The notes under the pieces were generated by a model. That model saw only the letters and a program-made list of their open reading frames with translations, was not told the DNA's origin and made no database searches. DNA of 64,000 bases from Phialocephala subalpina (Eukaryota > Ascomycota > Leotiomycetes > Helotiales > Mollisiaceae). The translations under genes and the position numbers were made by a program. The stretch is from the NCBI GenBank assembly GCA_900073065.1, contig FJOG01000005.1, positions 983,420-1,047,419 of the forward strand, in the 5' to 3' direction. Shown here one piece after another: positions 1 through 14,100 of the stretch. Position 1 is the first letter of the stretch. Each line of letters begins with the position of its first letter.

Positions 1-806
1 GTCAGCAACGCCCAAAAGCGCAAGAGAGACTCTGAATCAGCTGATGACACGAGACGTGGTGGTAACAAGCGTATTTCTCCCAATAATACCGGTAAGGATC
101 AGCATGATGGTGTTATTGAAGCTTTACAAGACTACAACTCCTTACACCACCTCTCAGACAATCACAACGGTTCTGCCGAGCATGCTTCGACCGCTGCTGC
201 TGCGCTGGCTGGTATCTACCCTACTATGACTGTTCCCCAACCCACCGACCTCTCTTTCGGTAATCCTGGTTCAGACTCCGATCGCAACCCCGAGTCTTCC
301 TTTATGGACAATAGCCAGCAGCAAGACTCGTTCTCCATGGATAACTCAACTCCGTCCGGAGGAAGAAGCTCCAACAAGCCTGCTGTTGGTTCTGATGAGT
401 GGCATAAGGTCCGAAAGGACAATCACAAGGAGGGTAGGTCATATACTTCTGCTGTTTTCTGCACATGCGCTAACGAAGTTTTATAGTTGAGCGCCGCCGT
501 CGAGAGACCATCAACGAAGGCATCAACGAACTGGCTAAGATTGTTCCGGGATGCGAGAAGAATAAGGGCTCGATTCTGCAGCGTGCTGTTCAATTCATCA
601 CTCAACTCAAGGAAAACGAGACCCAGAACATCGAGAAGTGGACCCTCGAGAAGCTCTTGACCGAACAAGCCATTGCGGAGCTCAGCGCTAGCAACGATAA
701 GTTGAAGGCTGAATGTGAGCGTGCCTGGAGAGAGGTTGAGACCTGGAAGAAGACATGCCAGAGTGCTGGTTTGGCGCCCAAGAAGGAAGATGGTGGAGAC
801 AACTAG
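1..806 (+). CDS. cbf1: Cbf1-like bHLH transcription factor (5' end outside window)
   Basis: Reading frame open from base 1, interrupted by one intron (434-486, GTAGGT...ATAG) and ending at TAG 804-806; exons 1-433 and 487-806. After a Ser/Asn/Asp-rich N-terminal part, the product has a basic helix-loop-helix domain whose basic region reads KDNHKEVERRRRETINEGI. It carries the His-Glu-Arg pattern of E-box (CACGTG) binders. Helix 2 (KNKGSILQRAVQFI) and a coiled-coil tail (EKLLTEQAIAELSASNDKL) follow. The intron falls inside the basic region. In yeast, Cbf1 binds centromere element CDEI and promoters of methionine/sulfur genes; fungal homologues have similar nuclear DNA-binding roles. Assignment to Cbf1 rather than another bHLH rests on the basic region and the leucine-rich tail. 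The start codon is not in the window. Confidence 0.88.
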
Positions 807-2086
807 AAAAGTTACACCTTCGGTTATGGGCGGCATTTCTTACAGCAGGAGCGGTATTTACGACTTCGCTAGGATGATACCCTGCTACGATTGACGATTT
901 CGCCTGTCGCTCACCCTTCATGTATCGACTTTCGTGCTTTTTATTTCTTCTCCTCGGTGGTTGACCTCTTTGGCATTGCCGGTTGGGACTATGATCATTT
1001 TATCTCGCTTTCGTTTTCTTTTATGCAGCACACCTGGGTAGGGCGGGATGGACGTTTTGATGAAGACTTCATAGAAAGGAAACATCGGGTTCTTCCACAT
1101 TTATCTGGAGTCTGCGAAGATGATGTCTGATAGGTAGCAAATCAAAAACAGTCATGACTTTGGTCTTGTAGATACTGTTCATTGTGACGAAGTGCTCGAG
1201 ATCTCTCCCGGCTTTATTCAGCACGGCGCCGAACTCTTCGGACCCGAATCCTTTTAGGCTGGGGACGAGCTCTGTTGATTTAAACACGGAAGAGCGGCAC
1301 CACGATTTCGGTCCTGAAGACACTCAATCTCAAAAATAATGCCCATGCTGCTATGTCGGCGATGTTGGGATGTTGTATTTCTCGTGTCTCACTGGTTAAT
1401 ACCGACAGCCTTGCAAACGAGGCTGATCAGCTGTCTCGAGATCATCTCAGCTCGGAGATCATCATTATTGATTCTTGGCTAATATTCAGACGATATTTGA
1501 ATTCGCTATCTGTTGGCTAGCACTTTTAGACCAAAAGGTCAAGGTACTGTGACTTTTTTTTGATAGCTGATCGACAAGATTGCAGTTGAGGCTCTAAAAG
1601 CTTGAATGATGACGTCTGCCAATCACTGGACGCGAATTACTTTGTGCTGCATGAAAAGCCTACGATTTCGAAAGTGGGGTATCCTCAGCATAAATCGAAA
1701 CAACAGACATTACTCGTAAGCATAACGCAACGTAGGGGAAAAGAATAAGAACACCGAAACTGATACCTGCATATCGAATACAAACGCACAATCAATTATT
1801 GGCTGGCATAAAATAGCGGTGCAGCTGTCGTGGAGTCTGCTTTGTAATTGAGGCTTCGGAGGCTGCATGGCCTGCTAGCTTAATTCCGAGCTTCTATTGA
1901 CGATCTCGCCGCCTTCACCTCGATATTCTGGAGAACCTTCTTTCTCTTCCAACCCTCACTCTCCACTCTCCACTCCACGTCCGACATCGACTTTCTCGTC
2001 TGTCCTTTCTCGATATTCCTTCGCTTCTCTCTATTCCTTCGAAAAGGAAATCTTCTACAGGGCTGAAGTCCTACATCTCGACCGCC
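807..2086. other. Intergenic: 3' flank of Cbf1 and promoter of ABC transporter
   Basis: No gene recognised. The last 170 bases (about 1912-2080) are strongly CT-rich on the plus strand, the usual composition of a fungal promoter or 5' leader just upstream of the start at 2087. Small frames at 891-1130 and 1069-1323 have no recognisable content. Confidence 0.6.
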
Positions 2087-5000
2087 ATGCCTTACGGCAC
2101 CACATCCTCCTCGTCGCATTCCCAAGCTCTCCTCTACTCCACAGGCTCTTTCTCCGGCTTCCGACCTTCGATACAAGAGTTGGGTCACGGATACCTATCT
2201 GCAGAGAAGAAAGCGCCTCAACCGTTATGTGGGAATAAAGAAGGATGGGGACCTTTAAGTCCTCATAGATATGACTTCACACCTTGTTTTATGGATGTTT
2301 GGGTCTCGAGTGTAGCTGTGTATGGGATTTTGTTTGGAGCTGTGGCGATATGGTGGCTGGTGAGGCGGAAACAGAATGCGGAGGTGGAGAGGGATTGGAA
2401 CTTTTGGACCAAGCAGGTGAGTGTCGAGGGTGGGATACGGGACACTCAATAGCATTCCGCTGGAATCGAAGCTTACAGACGCTATAATGAATGGAGGCTG
2501 ATGATTATAGGCATTGATAATAGCGATTGGTCTTTCCTGCGTCGCCCAACTGGTTTTCCAAATCCTCAACTATCCCGATGTCTGGGCAGGCGATTTCCGA
2601 TTCTGGACGAGCATATTAACGATTCTGTCGCTGGGAGTTATCTTCATTATCCAATGGCTGGAACATAGCAGGTTACGGAACGCGAATGGAGTTGTATTGT
2701 TCTACTGGCTATTCATCCTCATCGCTTGGTCAGTCAAGCTGCGCTCCTTGATCTCCCAACAGATCTACGATGGACATCTGCCATACTTTGTCGCATACTG
2801 TGTAGGCTTTGGACTGGCGTGGATCGAGTTTGGACTCGAGTGGTTGGTGGAGAAGAAAAATAGTGTTTATTCTGCGATTGGGGATGAGGATGAATGTCCG
2901 ATTGAATATGCGACGGTCTTTTCGATTTTGACGTTTAGCTGGATGACGCCGATGATGAGATATGGGTATAAGAAATTCTTGACGGAAGACGATCTTTGGA
3001 ATCTGGCGAAGAGGGATACTACGAAATCTACGGGTGACGCTTTTCAGAAGGCTTGGGACCATGAGCTGGAGCATAAGAAGAATCCTTCTCTCTGGATGGC
3101 TATCTTCAGAGGGTTCAGTGGACCATACTTCAGAGGTGCATGTTTCAAGACGGTGTCTGATACTTTGGCTTTCGTTCAGCCACAGTTGTTGAGACTGTTG
3201 ATCAATTTCGTGGATTCGTATCGCACCGAGAACCCTCAGCCTGTGATCAGAGGAGCGGCTATTGCGTTGGCTATGTTCTCGGTGTCCGTTGGACAGACTA
3301 TGGCTCTACACCAGTATTTCCAGAGGGCTTTCGAGACTGGGATGCGTATTAAGACTGCATTGACTTCTGCTATCTATGGCAAGTCATTGAAGTTGTCAAA
3401 TGAGGGTAGGGCTTCCAAGTCGACAGGTGATATTGTCAACTACATGGCCGTCGATACGCAAAGATTGCAGGATCTTACGCAATATGGCCAGCAGCTTTGG
3501 TCAGCTCCATACCAGATTATTCTGTGTATGGTGAGCTTGTATCAGCTTGTCGGACTTTCCATGTTGGCTGGTGTTGGAGCTATGATCCTCATGATTCCTA
3601 TCAACGGTCTCATTGCTAGACTCATGAAGAAACTGCAGAAGGAGCAGATGAAGAACAAGGTATGTATTGTCTGGTCTGGGATGGGTCATTCACTTGAGGA
3701 AAGGGGAAGCGAGCTAATCACATGAACAGGACTCCAGAACCAGACTCATCGCTGAGATCGTCAACAACATGAAGAGCATCAAGTTGTACGCCTGGGGCAG
3801 TGCTTTCATGCAGAAGCTCAACTATGTACGAAACGACCAGGAATTAAAGACTCTTCGAAAGATCGGTGCCGCTCAATCCGTTGCCAACTTCACCTGGTCC
3901 ACTACTCCATTTCTGGTTTCCTGCTCAACCTTCACCGTCTTTGTCCTCACAAAGGATACTCCATTGACCACCGACATTGTATTCCCAGCCTTGACTTTGT
4001 TCAACTTGCTGACCTTCCCTCTCGCCATCTTGCCTATGGTCATCACTTCTATCATCGAGGCATCCGTTGCTGTTGGTCGATTGACAGCATTCTTCGTTGC
4101 AGAAGAGCTTCAACCTGATGCCGTGATTGTCAAGGGCCCTGTCGATAGCAATGGGGATGAGAGTGTCTCTGTTCGTGATGCCACTTTCTCTTGGGACCGA
4201 CATTCGGATCGCAACGCACTTGAAGACATCAATTTCACAGCAGCAAAGGGAGAGCTCACCTGCGTCGTCGGCAGAGTTGGAGCTGGAAAGTCCTCTTTTC
4301 TGCAAGCGATTCTCGGAGATCTTTGGAAAGTCAAGGGACAAGTCGTTATCCATGGAAACACAGCATATGTGGCTCAGCAACCTTGGGTCATGAATGCTAC
4401 TGTGAAGGAAAACATTGTGTTTGGGCATCGATATGATCCTGTCTTCTACGAGAAGACCGTCAAGGCATGCGCACTGACTGAGGACTTTGCCCAACTGCCT
4501 GATGGTGACGAGACGGAAGTTGGAGAGCGCGGTATCTCTCTCAGTGGCGGCCAGAAGGCGCGATTGACGCTTGCCAGAGCAGTGTACGCCAGGGCAGACA
4601 TCTACTTGCTCGATGATTGTCTGTCAGCTGTTGATCAACACGTTGGGAGGCATCTGATTGAAAATGTTCTCGGCCCCAATGGCTTGCTGAGCGGCAAGAC
4701 AAGAGTCCTTGCCACCAATTCAATTCCCGTTCTGATGGAAGCTGATTTTATTTGTTTGATCAGAGAAGGAAAGATTATTGAACGTGGCACCTACGAACAG
4801 CTCATGGCGATGAAAGGCGAGATTTCAAACCTCATCAAGACCGCAGGGAACCAAGATTCGCAAGAATCAGAGACCACTTCCAGCGATTCATCGACGATCA
4901 TCGACACTGACCAAGGAGAGGACGATGGAGAGGACGAGAGAGAAGAAGCACAAGAGTACTTGACCCAATTGCAACCAATTCGTCCAGCATCAGGATCAGC

Positions 5001-8000
5001 GGTCAAAAAACGCAAGGGAAGCATGGCCACGTTGAGACGTGCAAGTACGGCAAGCTTCAAGGGTCCTCGAGGAAAGCTTCGAGACGAAGAAGAGGGCCAC
5101 AAGACAAAACAAAATAAGGAGTTTTCCGAACAAGGGAAGGTCAAATGGGACGGTACTGCTTCCCGGTCCCCGGATTCAGATCTGATCGATGATGGCTGAC
5201 AACCTGCATTAGTTTATGCCGAATATGCTAAAACAAGCAATCTTTATGCCGTCGCCATCTATCTCCTGATGCTGATCGGTGGGCAATCAGCACAAATCGG
5301 TATGTTGTCATAACGCCCCCAGCTGAACCACGTTTCTTTTGTTTTTCTCATGCGCAATTTCCCCAGGCTAGAAAGTCTAGCCTCAACCAGCGTTTCAGAT
5401 ACTGATCTTCGCAGGGGGAAGCGTTTGGCTCAAGCAATGGTCCGAAAACAACGGCGAGGACGGCCGAAATAATCATGTCGGGAAGTACATCGGCGTGTAC
5501 TTTGCCTTCGGCATCGGTGGAGCCGGCTTGGTGGTTGTTCAGACCTTGATCCTCTGGATCTTTTGTTCAATCGAGGTGAGTGACATACACGTGCATTGTG
5601 CAGATGCGGAACGGGACGGAAGCTAATATCATATCCCGTCAGGCTTCAAGAAAGCTACATGAGAGAATGGCCTTTGCCATCTTCAGGTCCCCAATGAGTT
5701 TCTTCGAAACGTGAGTGCATGCTCCGGAAATGCGTCCAAAGACGACGTTGACTAACCGTCCATTAGAACCCCAGCAGGACGGATCCTCAACAGATTCTCA
5801 AGGTTAGTCTCAACACCATAATGTCAGCTTGCCCAGTTTGTATGGGGCACAAGTTCTTCCCATAGCATCGAAACTGCCAGTGGCAGCCCAATTCCAGTCT
5901 CAATTCGCTCACGACTTTGGGAGATGCATGCGTGTGCAGAAAGCTTCCCCACCGAGTCTTCTGGAATCACGAATGTTCTCATGGTTGAACCATGTGGTTT
6001 GGAACCCCGCAACTCTGCATTGAGCACGGTGCAGATGTCGTCTCGATCAGTGCGCCCATTTGCCATCCCTCATGCAGTGTAACCCCAGTTGTATGAAGCT
6101 TCTTGTCGCTATTTTACTGACACCAATCACTTGACAGCGATATTTATCGTGTCGACGAGGCAAGTTAATCTGTGTTACCAAACCGCTGGTTCGATGCTGA
6201 CCATTTTTAGGTTCTTGCCCGAACGTTCAATATGCTATTCGTGAACAGCGCTCGCGCGTTATTTACCCTAGTTGTTATCTCGACCTCGACCCCTGCGTTT
6301 ATTGCCCTCATCGTCCCATTATCTGGGGTATACTATTGGGTTCAGCGATATTACCTGCGGACATCACGGGAACTTAAACGTCTCGACAGTGTAAGCCGGA
6401 GTCCAATCTATGCACACTTCCAAGAGTCGCTTGGTGGTATCACCACAATTCGGGCATACCGGCAGCAGTTACGTTTCGCGGCAGAAAATGAATGGAGGGT
6501 GGACGCAAATCTTCGGGCTTATTTCCCTTCGATAAATGCTAATAGGTATGTATCACTGTGATGTAGATTCTTAGTGGTGCTGACATTTGCAGATGGCTGG
6601 CTGTACGCCTCGAGTTCCTTGGTTCCATCATCATCCTCAGCGCGGCAGGGTTCGCCATTATTTCTGTATCCACAGGTAGTGGACCGTCCGCCGGCTTGGT
6701 AGGTCTGGCAATGTCGTATGCCCTGCAAATCACTCAATCCTTGAATTGGATCGTTCGTCAAACGGTTGAGGTAGAGACAAATATCGTGTCAGTGGAACGG
6801 GTCCTGGAATATGCACGACTTCCAAGTGAAGCCCCCGAAGTCATCCACAGGAGCCGTCCACCAATCAGCTGGCCAGCAGCAGGTGCGGTGCAGTTCAATA
6901 ATTACAGCACAAGGTATCGAGAAGGGTTAGACCTCGTACTCAAGAACATCAATCTGGACATCAAGCCGCACGAAAAGATTGGCGTTGTAGGTCGTACTGG
7001 TGCGGGGAAGTCGTCTCTAACGCTCGCCTTGTTCCGGATCATCGAGCCGGCGATAGGCAATATCAGCATTGACCAGCTCAACACCTCGACGATAGGCCTG
7101 CTGGATCTGAGGCGCCGGTTAGCAATCATCCCGCAGGATGCGGCTCTTTTCGAAGGCACGATCAGGGATAATCTCGACCCAGGACATGTGCATGATGACA
7201 CGGAGCTCTGGAGTGTGCTGGGTAAGTTTGGCTTCTCTTTCCCTTCTTTTGGTCCGATCCCTGGGAATTGCAGATTAATGAGGTGGCATGCATTGTGGTA
7301 CTTGAGACCTCAGATCTTGCAGGCGGCGGGCCGTGCAGCAGCAACGTCGAACATTCCTTGGCTAACGAATTATCGTAGAACATGCTAGGTTGAAAGATCA
7401 TGTCTCGACGATGAGTGGAGGCCTTGAAGCTAGGATCCATGAAGGGTGAGCGTGGCTTTCCTTTTGTTATTCACGCTTTTGCATTTTGGCATTATATTAT
7501 CACAGCTCCATACGACACGCAGTCTTTGACAACCGTTACTCCCGTTTCTTGGCTCAGTGGTCACGACGCGAGACGGGCTGTCTGGCAATGTCCACATACG
7601 CCTCCTGAGCGCGGTGATTCCTTGTTCTTGAGCAGCACCAAAATCTTACCCTTTCCATTCAACTTCCCTTCTTCCATCTCACGATACTACATCCCCTTCC
7701 ACGACGGCAACTCCTCGAACGATTTTCGTATCACCCCAGTTCACAAGCTTGACGGTCTTCACCGAGTACAACCCAATTCAACCCGATCAAGCCTTGCTAA
7801 CACCACCATCTCACAGCGGATCCAACCTCTCCCAAGGCCAACGCCAACTCGTCTCTCTCGCTCGAGCCCTGTTGACACCATCCAATATCCTCGTCCTAGA
7901 CGAAGCCACAGCAGCCGTAGACGTCGAAACTGACGCTTTGCTCCAAACCACTCTCCGCTCTCCATTATTTAGCAAGAGAACGATAATCACGATCGCGCAT

Positions 8001-8156
8001 AGAATTAATACGATTTTGGATAGTGATAGGATTGTGGTCCTAGAGGGGGGAGTGGTGAAGGAATTTGATACACCGAAGAGGCTGATTGAGGAGAGGGGCT
8101 TGTTTTGGAAGTTGGTGAGAGAGGCCGGGTTGGAGGGGAGTTCGCAGCTGAGGTAG
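2087..8156 (+). CDS. ABC transporter, subfamily C (MRP/Ycf1-type), vacuolar conjugate/metal export
   Basis: Twelve exons: 2087-2416, 2511-3659, 3730-5152, 5213-5299, 5415-5575, 5643-5710, 5767-5802, 6138-6159, 6211-6545, 6593-7221, 7379-7445 and 7817-8156. They sum to 4647 nt, or 1548 residues, close to yeast Ycf1. Order: an N-terminal TMD0-like membrane region, TMD1, NBD1, a Ser/Asp/Glu-rich linker (about 815-965), TMD2, NBD2. NBD1 has Walker A GRVGAGKSS (about 674), signature LSGGQKA and a Walker B ending LLDDCLSAVD (no catalytic Glu, usual for NBD1 of this subfamily). NBD2 has GRTGAGKSS (about 1336), LSQGQRQ and LDEATAAVD. The family moves glutathione conjugates, metal-thiol complexes or bile-type anions into the vacuole. 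Oddities: a 22-nt exon, a GC-AG intron (6160-6210) and two introns over 330 nt. The start is the first ATG giving a TMD0-like leader; the substrate cannot be read from sequence. Confidence 0.93.
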
Positions 8157-11100
8157 TAGTTAGGGAGGAGGGATGGGGATGGGTGGAATGATTGATTGAA
8201 TGAATGTTAGCTAAAATTGTGTAAATTGTGTGGTAAAAATAAAGATATTCATTGACAAACTTGATGTTTGTTCGACGTTTTTCTGGCTGGTGAAATTTGA
8301 GGCTCATCATAATCGCACCTTGAAGACAAGGAACGGACTTGGCTTGAATGTGAAGGCGAAGATGTGATTCCCCGGGGTGGAACTGGGGCTGTGCTGAAGG
8401 AGCTGTCTCCGTCATGCCGTGTAACCTGTGGTGTTACCAGAGTTCTGGGGGAGGTTGTGGAGGTGGATGGTTGGGCAGAGCAGTAAAGTATCACAACTAC
8501 AGATCCGAACTACAGCTCCAGCCTTGCATTTTGCCGCCACATCGATATCCCCATTTCATCAGTGCTCTCGGGATAACAACCACACTTGAAAAGATTCGAC
8601 GCCCTGGAGAGCTCTGTGTTGCGTACTGAAACTTGTGGTAGTGGTGGTAGGGGACGAGCGAGGAGGGGAAGAAGGAAGGTTAAAGCAGCAGCGTGAATTA
8701 ATTGAATTCACGGGTGTCACGGCAGGATTGGGTTTTGATATACACCAGGTTTGAGGGAGTGATGCAACTCGGGATTACGAGGTTTGTTTGGGCATTGGAG
8801 GGGTAGTAGGTATAGCTTAAGTTCAGTATTGGGCACACACACATATATATAGGTAGGTAGGGTCGGAGTCGGACTCGAGTCCGTGAGCTTTTTTCCCCCC
8901 TCGATTTGATGCTATCTTGAGGTGATGGGAAAAAAAGGTGCTCAGACTTTTTGATTGGAGTTTGTATTTCGAAACACATGGTCGATATCAATGTGAGGTG
9001 ATGCTCGATATGCTGTGTCTACTGTCTAGATACGGAAGTTTGAACCTAGGCCCTGGATTACTGAAGAAGGAAAATTGATGCGTCTCTGAGCAGGAACCCT
9101 TCTTCCTTCGATTTTTGAGCAGGCATGTGAATGCCATCATCATATGAGACTTAGAAAGCTTGGCATGCAAGTCACTTCCCTCCCTTTCCTTCCATCTCAC
9201 TTCACCCAAGCTGCGAGGCTATGATTCGAATAGAAGAAGAGGGTGTGCAGCTCAGGAGAGCTTCCTCCGGTGCCGTGGTGCCGTGGCATGGGATTCACTC
9301 TCCTCCCACATGCTTCTGCAGTTTCTTACCTTTCAGCCAACCGTGGAGAGCAGAGAGGTGAAGGCAAGCTTGCTCCGCTGCGGAGTGCCATATGGGAATT
9401 GGATTCCAAACTTCCCATCTTGACTCTGTCGATCGACCGCAGGGAATACAGAGCTAGAATGTGGAGAAGAGGGGAAGCGGGGTGCAGTGGAGAAGAAGGC
9501 CGAAAAGATTGCAGCTGAATTGAGGCTTACGCATGGCAAATCCATGCTTTGCCAATGTTTTGAAAATTTATATATTGGCTTGTGAAAGCATAAAGCCAAG
9601 CTTCAGAGGCAAGCTGGAAAAGGTCGAACATGGGCGTATGCAAGCTGCACGCAGGGTCTATTGTGACGTCCATACTACCCCACTTCAAGCCATGCACTAC
9701 CAGGATATGAAGTGCAGGCTTTATTGCAACCAATATTGGGAACGATTGCATCGGCGATGGGCATTCAAGGGGCGAAGTGGTGGTGTGAAAGAGAATGGGG
9801 TTGCCATGTGTTGTGCCTGCTGACTCTGCATGATTCAGCATTGAGGTGGTGAACGAGGATTGTGGCTGGCTAGCTTTCTTGATTGATATGGACGAGGATG
9901 TTTCTGTTCTGGAAGATCGAGGAGAGGTGAGGGTGTGGAGGTGCGAAATGCGATTGAGTGGAAATTCGGAATGATTTCCAAAAAAGATGTTTGAGATGGG
10001 TGAAAATACGAGGTTTGTAAACGCGTGAATTCGAAGTGAGAAATAGCAAAGTAATTTGTGAAGTGAATTATCAAAGTACAAGAAGAGAAGGTAAATCGAT
10101 ATATCGATACCTAGCCTCGCAAAGTTCTCTTTATGTTTCACCAGGTCGCTCAAATACCGACTCTTTCATCCTTCAACCGACCTTTTAGCGCGAAGTCAGC
10201 ATCCCACTTTGAAGACCGAGTACTTATTACCTCCTTATCCATCACCAGCCTAGATATACAAATCAATATTACCCCGAATCCAAACAAGAAAGAGGGGTAA
10301 GCTATCCACCACCCCTATTGGTTACCAAAGGCCTCTTTCCCTGGAAATTTTGGAGGACCCTCGCTTGCTCGCTTCCTGGTGTTTGTGTAACCCGAGGTTG
10401 ATTTGTCTACGAAGTACAGGGCCTTTTAATTGTTAAACATCGCCACCCAGATTACCCAATTACAGACCAGAAAGAGAAGATCTGGACAGGTGATTGGGCA
10501 GACCACTCGGTTTTTCGACAGTATTTGGACGAATCTACACTCGCCTAACAATTAAAAGGCCCTGTACTTCGTATGTCCGAGCGTGGCGCTAGACGCGTTA
10601 CATTCGTGGCATTACTGTTTCTGTTTTGATCCTGCTGGTGGTGTAAAGCCTAGAGTTGAAATAGTGGTTGTTGGATGGCGGTTTGGATGGCATGATTGGA
10701 TTTAAAGGAGAAAAGGAAGGGGCGAGATTTAGGGATTTGGAAATTCCCATGTACAAATGCAGTCATAATGTTGGAAACAAACACAAAGGGGATGGTGGTA
10801 TGGCTTCGCAGCTTTGATATTTCATGCAGTGCGGAGAATTTAAACATTCTGGGGGAGTATGATTGGGGATCTCCTATGAGTTTGGATCTCAATTCAGAGT
10901 CTAGAGTGAAGCCGACGTAGGTGTAGCGAGCTGAAAATGTTGGTGTTTTGAAGGTAAGGGAAGATATTTGGGCTGTGTTGATTGGGTTCAGTGGTTTGAA
11001 CGACGGTGTGGTGATCGCGTGTTGTATGCAGGGTCGCGGAGTTGAAAGGAGAGGGATGACGTACCTTTGTATCTCGTCGGGTAAGGTACAGACAGTACCT

Positions 11101-14100
11101 TGAAGTAACTTTTGGATCTGGGGGTACGGGGACACCTCTGCTGCTTCTCATGACTTCGGTCTCGATGATGTTTTTCATGACGTGGTTTCTCTCGAACTTG
11201 AGATTTGAGAGAGAAGCTTTCACCGATCTGCAAACAGACCTCTCATTCATACCTTCGCATCAACAAAATATGAGAAGTCTTGAAAGTGAATCTTCAATGA
11301 TTAACGTCACTGTGTTCGTCGGCTCATTCCCGGATGGCGCCGAGATTCTTTTCATTCATCTGATGAAAGATCTACCCCACGAGTTCGCAGCAAAACTGAC
11401 AACGCAGAAACCACTCAAGGTTCAGACCATGAAGCTTCATACCATGGATCTGGAAAGCGCCTGACTGAAAGCCACCATCGATCATCCAGAAGCAAATTCT
11501 GAAATTGTCCACTTGGAGTCTTGCTGAACATCAAAGGCTTGATAAAACTGGAGAAATAGAAAGCGCCGCTCAACAGAGGTACCTTCTATAGGCTGAAGGA
11601 TGGCAAATCGTGCAGAAACTGGGCTGAGATCGGACCGAGATCTCTGGAATGTCTCTTGTTGACTCAATGTCTTCTACATTTCAACGCTCAGACTCTCCTC
11701 GAAAAAGATGTTGGTGTTGAGACAAATTCGAGGCTCAAAGTCCCAAAGACGCTAGGCGTTTTTCGGCAGTCGAGATCGCTAAATGCTCATTCCGTTTTCG
11801 TATGCAGACTCTCGTTTCATAAGGAAGCTTTTGATGATACTTTTTTGAGTTACGTTTGTGGGGTGTTTCGGGGTCTTGTTATGGGTGTGGAGGTGGAGCC
11901 TTGCTTCCCCGTGTTTTGCTTCTGTGCGCCTCCCCGTCACGGCCAAGTCGGTTTGTGAATTTGAAGGGATTCGGGGTTTAAATTGGAACGATTGTCGGGA
12001 ACCATATTGAATACACCGATCGAACATTGTTTCGGAACCATGTATGTGCGATTGCATTGGGTACCGGCAGACACGGGTAGCTCCCGAGGCTCGTATCGGC
12101 CAATGGTGTCGAGACCGAGTCTTGAGTTTGGTCGGTCCGCAAGACGCGTTTGTTTGATTTGGCTTCATGCCGTCAGCTGAATAGTAGTTCGGCAAGTGTT
12201 TGCTGGAGTCTGGATGCCGTTCATTCTAATTGTCACTAGGTCAGCCCTGTCAACGGGTGGTGGATCAGATCGAGTACCCGTTCGTGTCCAAACTTGAAAA
12301 GTGACTTCCCCTCCAACAGTCGAGAGATGCTCAGGATCCCTCGTCTTAGAATCGAAGCCACATGGTGTGGTTGGTCGGGGATGATGTCCACTCCTCCCGT
12401 TGGCGTTCAAGTGCAGCCATGCTTTTGAAGATCTGTAGCCAATCGATGTGGCTTTATGCAAGGGAGACGATGAGGAGAATCAAGATGGAGTATTTGGAAC
12501 GAAGGTCGAGGACGAGAAGGCTGCATGTTGTCGATGCCATTGAGCAGAATACGATCGCCTTCTGCACGGGGCATGCGCTCCTCTATATCAAGACATCGTT
12601 AAGTTTGCTTTGTGTTATAGAATGCGACTTCGGCATATTGGAACCTTGAGTCTGGTATCTGGTAGGCATAGCAAACTCTTGATATTGATGAGATCATTCC
12701 GGCTACTGCACGTGGGTGGGCAATGGCCCGAAGGTCCGGGAGAGAATACGACGCATCTTTTGGGGCTCCTGGAGAAGCGTGGAAAGCATGAAACTACATG
12801 CGAGATGCGCTCGGGGATGCGGAAGCCACAATCCTGTTTGTCGAGTTTTTTTTCGCAGTAGATGGTGTCATATAACGATATAGCGGTATACATAGACCCA
12901 GGACGTTGAGGCCCGGGTAAAACTGTTGCGGCAGGAAGAGACATCAGTCACTTGAGGTCTTGAAGTGTCTTGATGACGGGAGAGCTTTGCATTCGAGCGG
13001 TCCGAGGCAGTCCCAGACGACGGTGATCAACACCAAGGCTACTTGATTTGCTCATGGCGTATGCTGTCCGTGTTCGGGTGGCGCAGTCTTCGTGCCGTTG
13101 TCAAAAGAAATGAGGATTTTGAGTTCAGGGCATTTGGAGAGGAGCGTTGAGTCTGTGAGCGAGTGAAGTCTGTGACGGGTAGACAGAAGAGAAGGCCACA
13201 GCGTGTGGAAGCTACAGTGGTATCAAGCACTGACCTCAACTGCCCACGACTCCCTTTCAGGCTTAGACACCCTGAACACCGAACACTAGAGGGAGCACGA
13301 TGGTTACTCCACTACACTACATACCCTAGGCCCGCTGCCGCACCGCAGCCGCAAACCGCTCCTGGACGTCCATCACTCTCAATCCTGGCCAGAATCCACG
13401 GAATCCCTCCCAAGTTACCAAAAAGTCTCACTCAGCGCAGTCCATTTTCAGCACTGTAGAGTTTGGCCAGCGATCCACCAGCTCCACCAGAGCTCCCCCT
13501 ACATCAGCGGCGTTCACTCCTGCCGCCTCGTCTGAACAGCCAACTCTCATTCGTGTACAGTTCAGGACCGTACTCGTACTGGACAGTATCATGCACGTTT
13601 GGCTGAGGATATTCTGCCGCCGCATGCGCTCTCCAGATGGAAATGGAAGTCTCATGTAAGGATGATCTGCTTGCTCCAGGGTTCATAGCGACCCAGGTAC
13701 GTACCTTTCGTACCAAAGCACGCTGTACGTGTCGGATGCCTCCATCCACTCGTACGTCGAGGCATTGAGTGAACCCCCACGAATATCGACGACACCCCAC
13801 GTCTCACGAATTCGTGACCCTCGTCGAGTTCAGAATAGGTCCCGTAACCGCAGGCTTCCGGCTCGTCGAATCACGCCTTCCAAACAGTATCTGATACTGC
13901 AAGGGTATGTCCTTCGGGGCCACTCGACCCCCGAACCTCGACCCCTCATTCTCGACACGGCCGACCCCTGGCTCGCGACAAACAAAAGAAAGACGAGGGC
14001 AAGGAAAGAGCTGATCGACGAGGAGGCCCTGAAAGACTGGAGAAGCCCAGAAGCGTACGTCGTCATCAGCCTTACCCTCCGTATGGCGAACGACGACCAA

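Noticed and set aside
9527..10153. 208-codon minus-strand ORF
   Set aside because: Ser/Thr/Phe-rich text with no motif, overlapped by antisense frames, and no exon neighbours; likely chance.
10650..11135. 161-codon minus-strand ORF
   Set aside because: No recognisable domain, and antisense frames are equally open.
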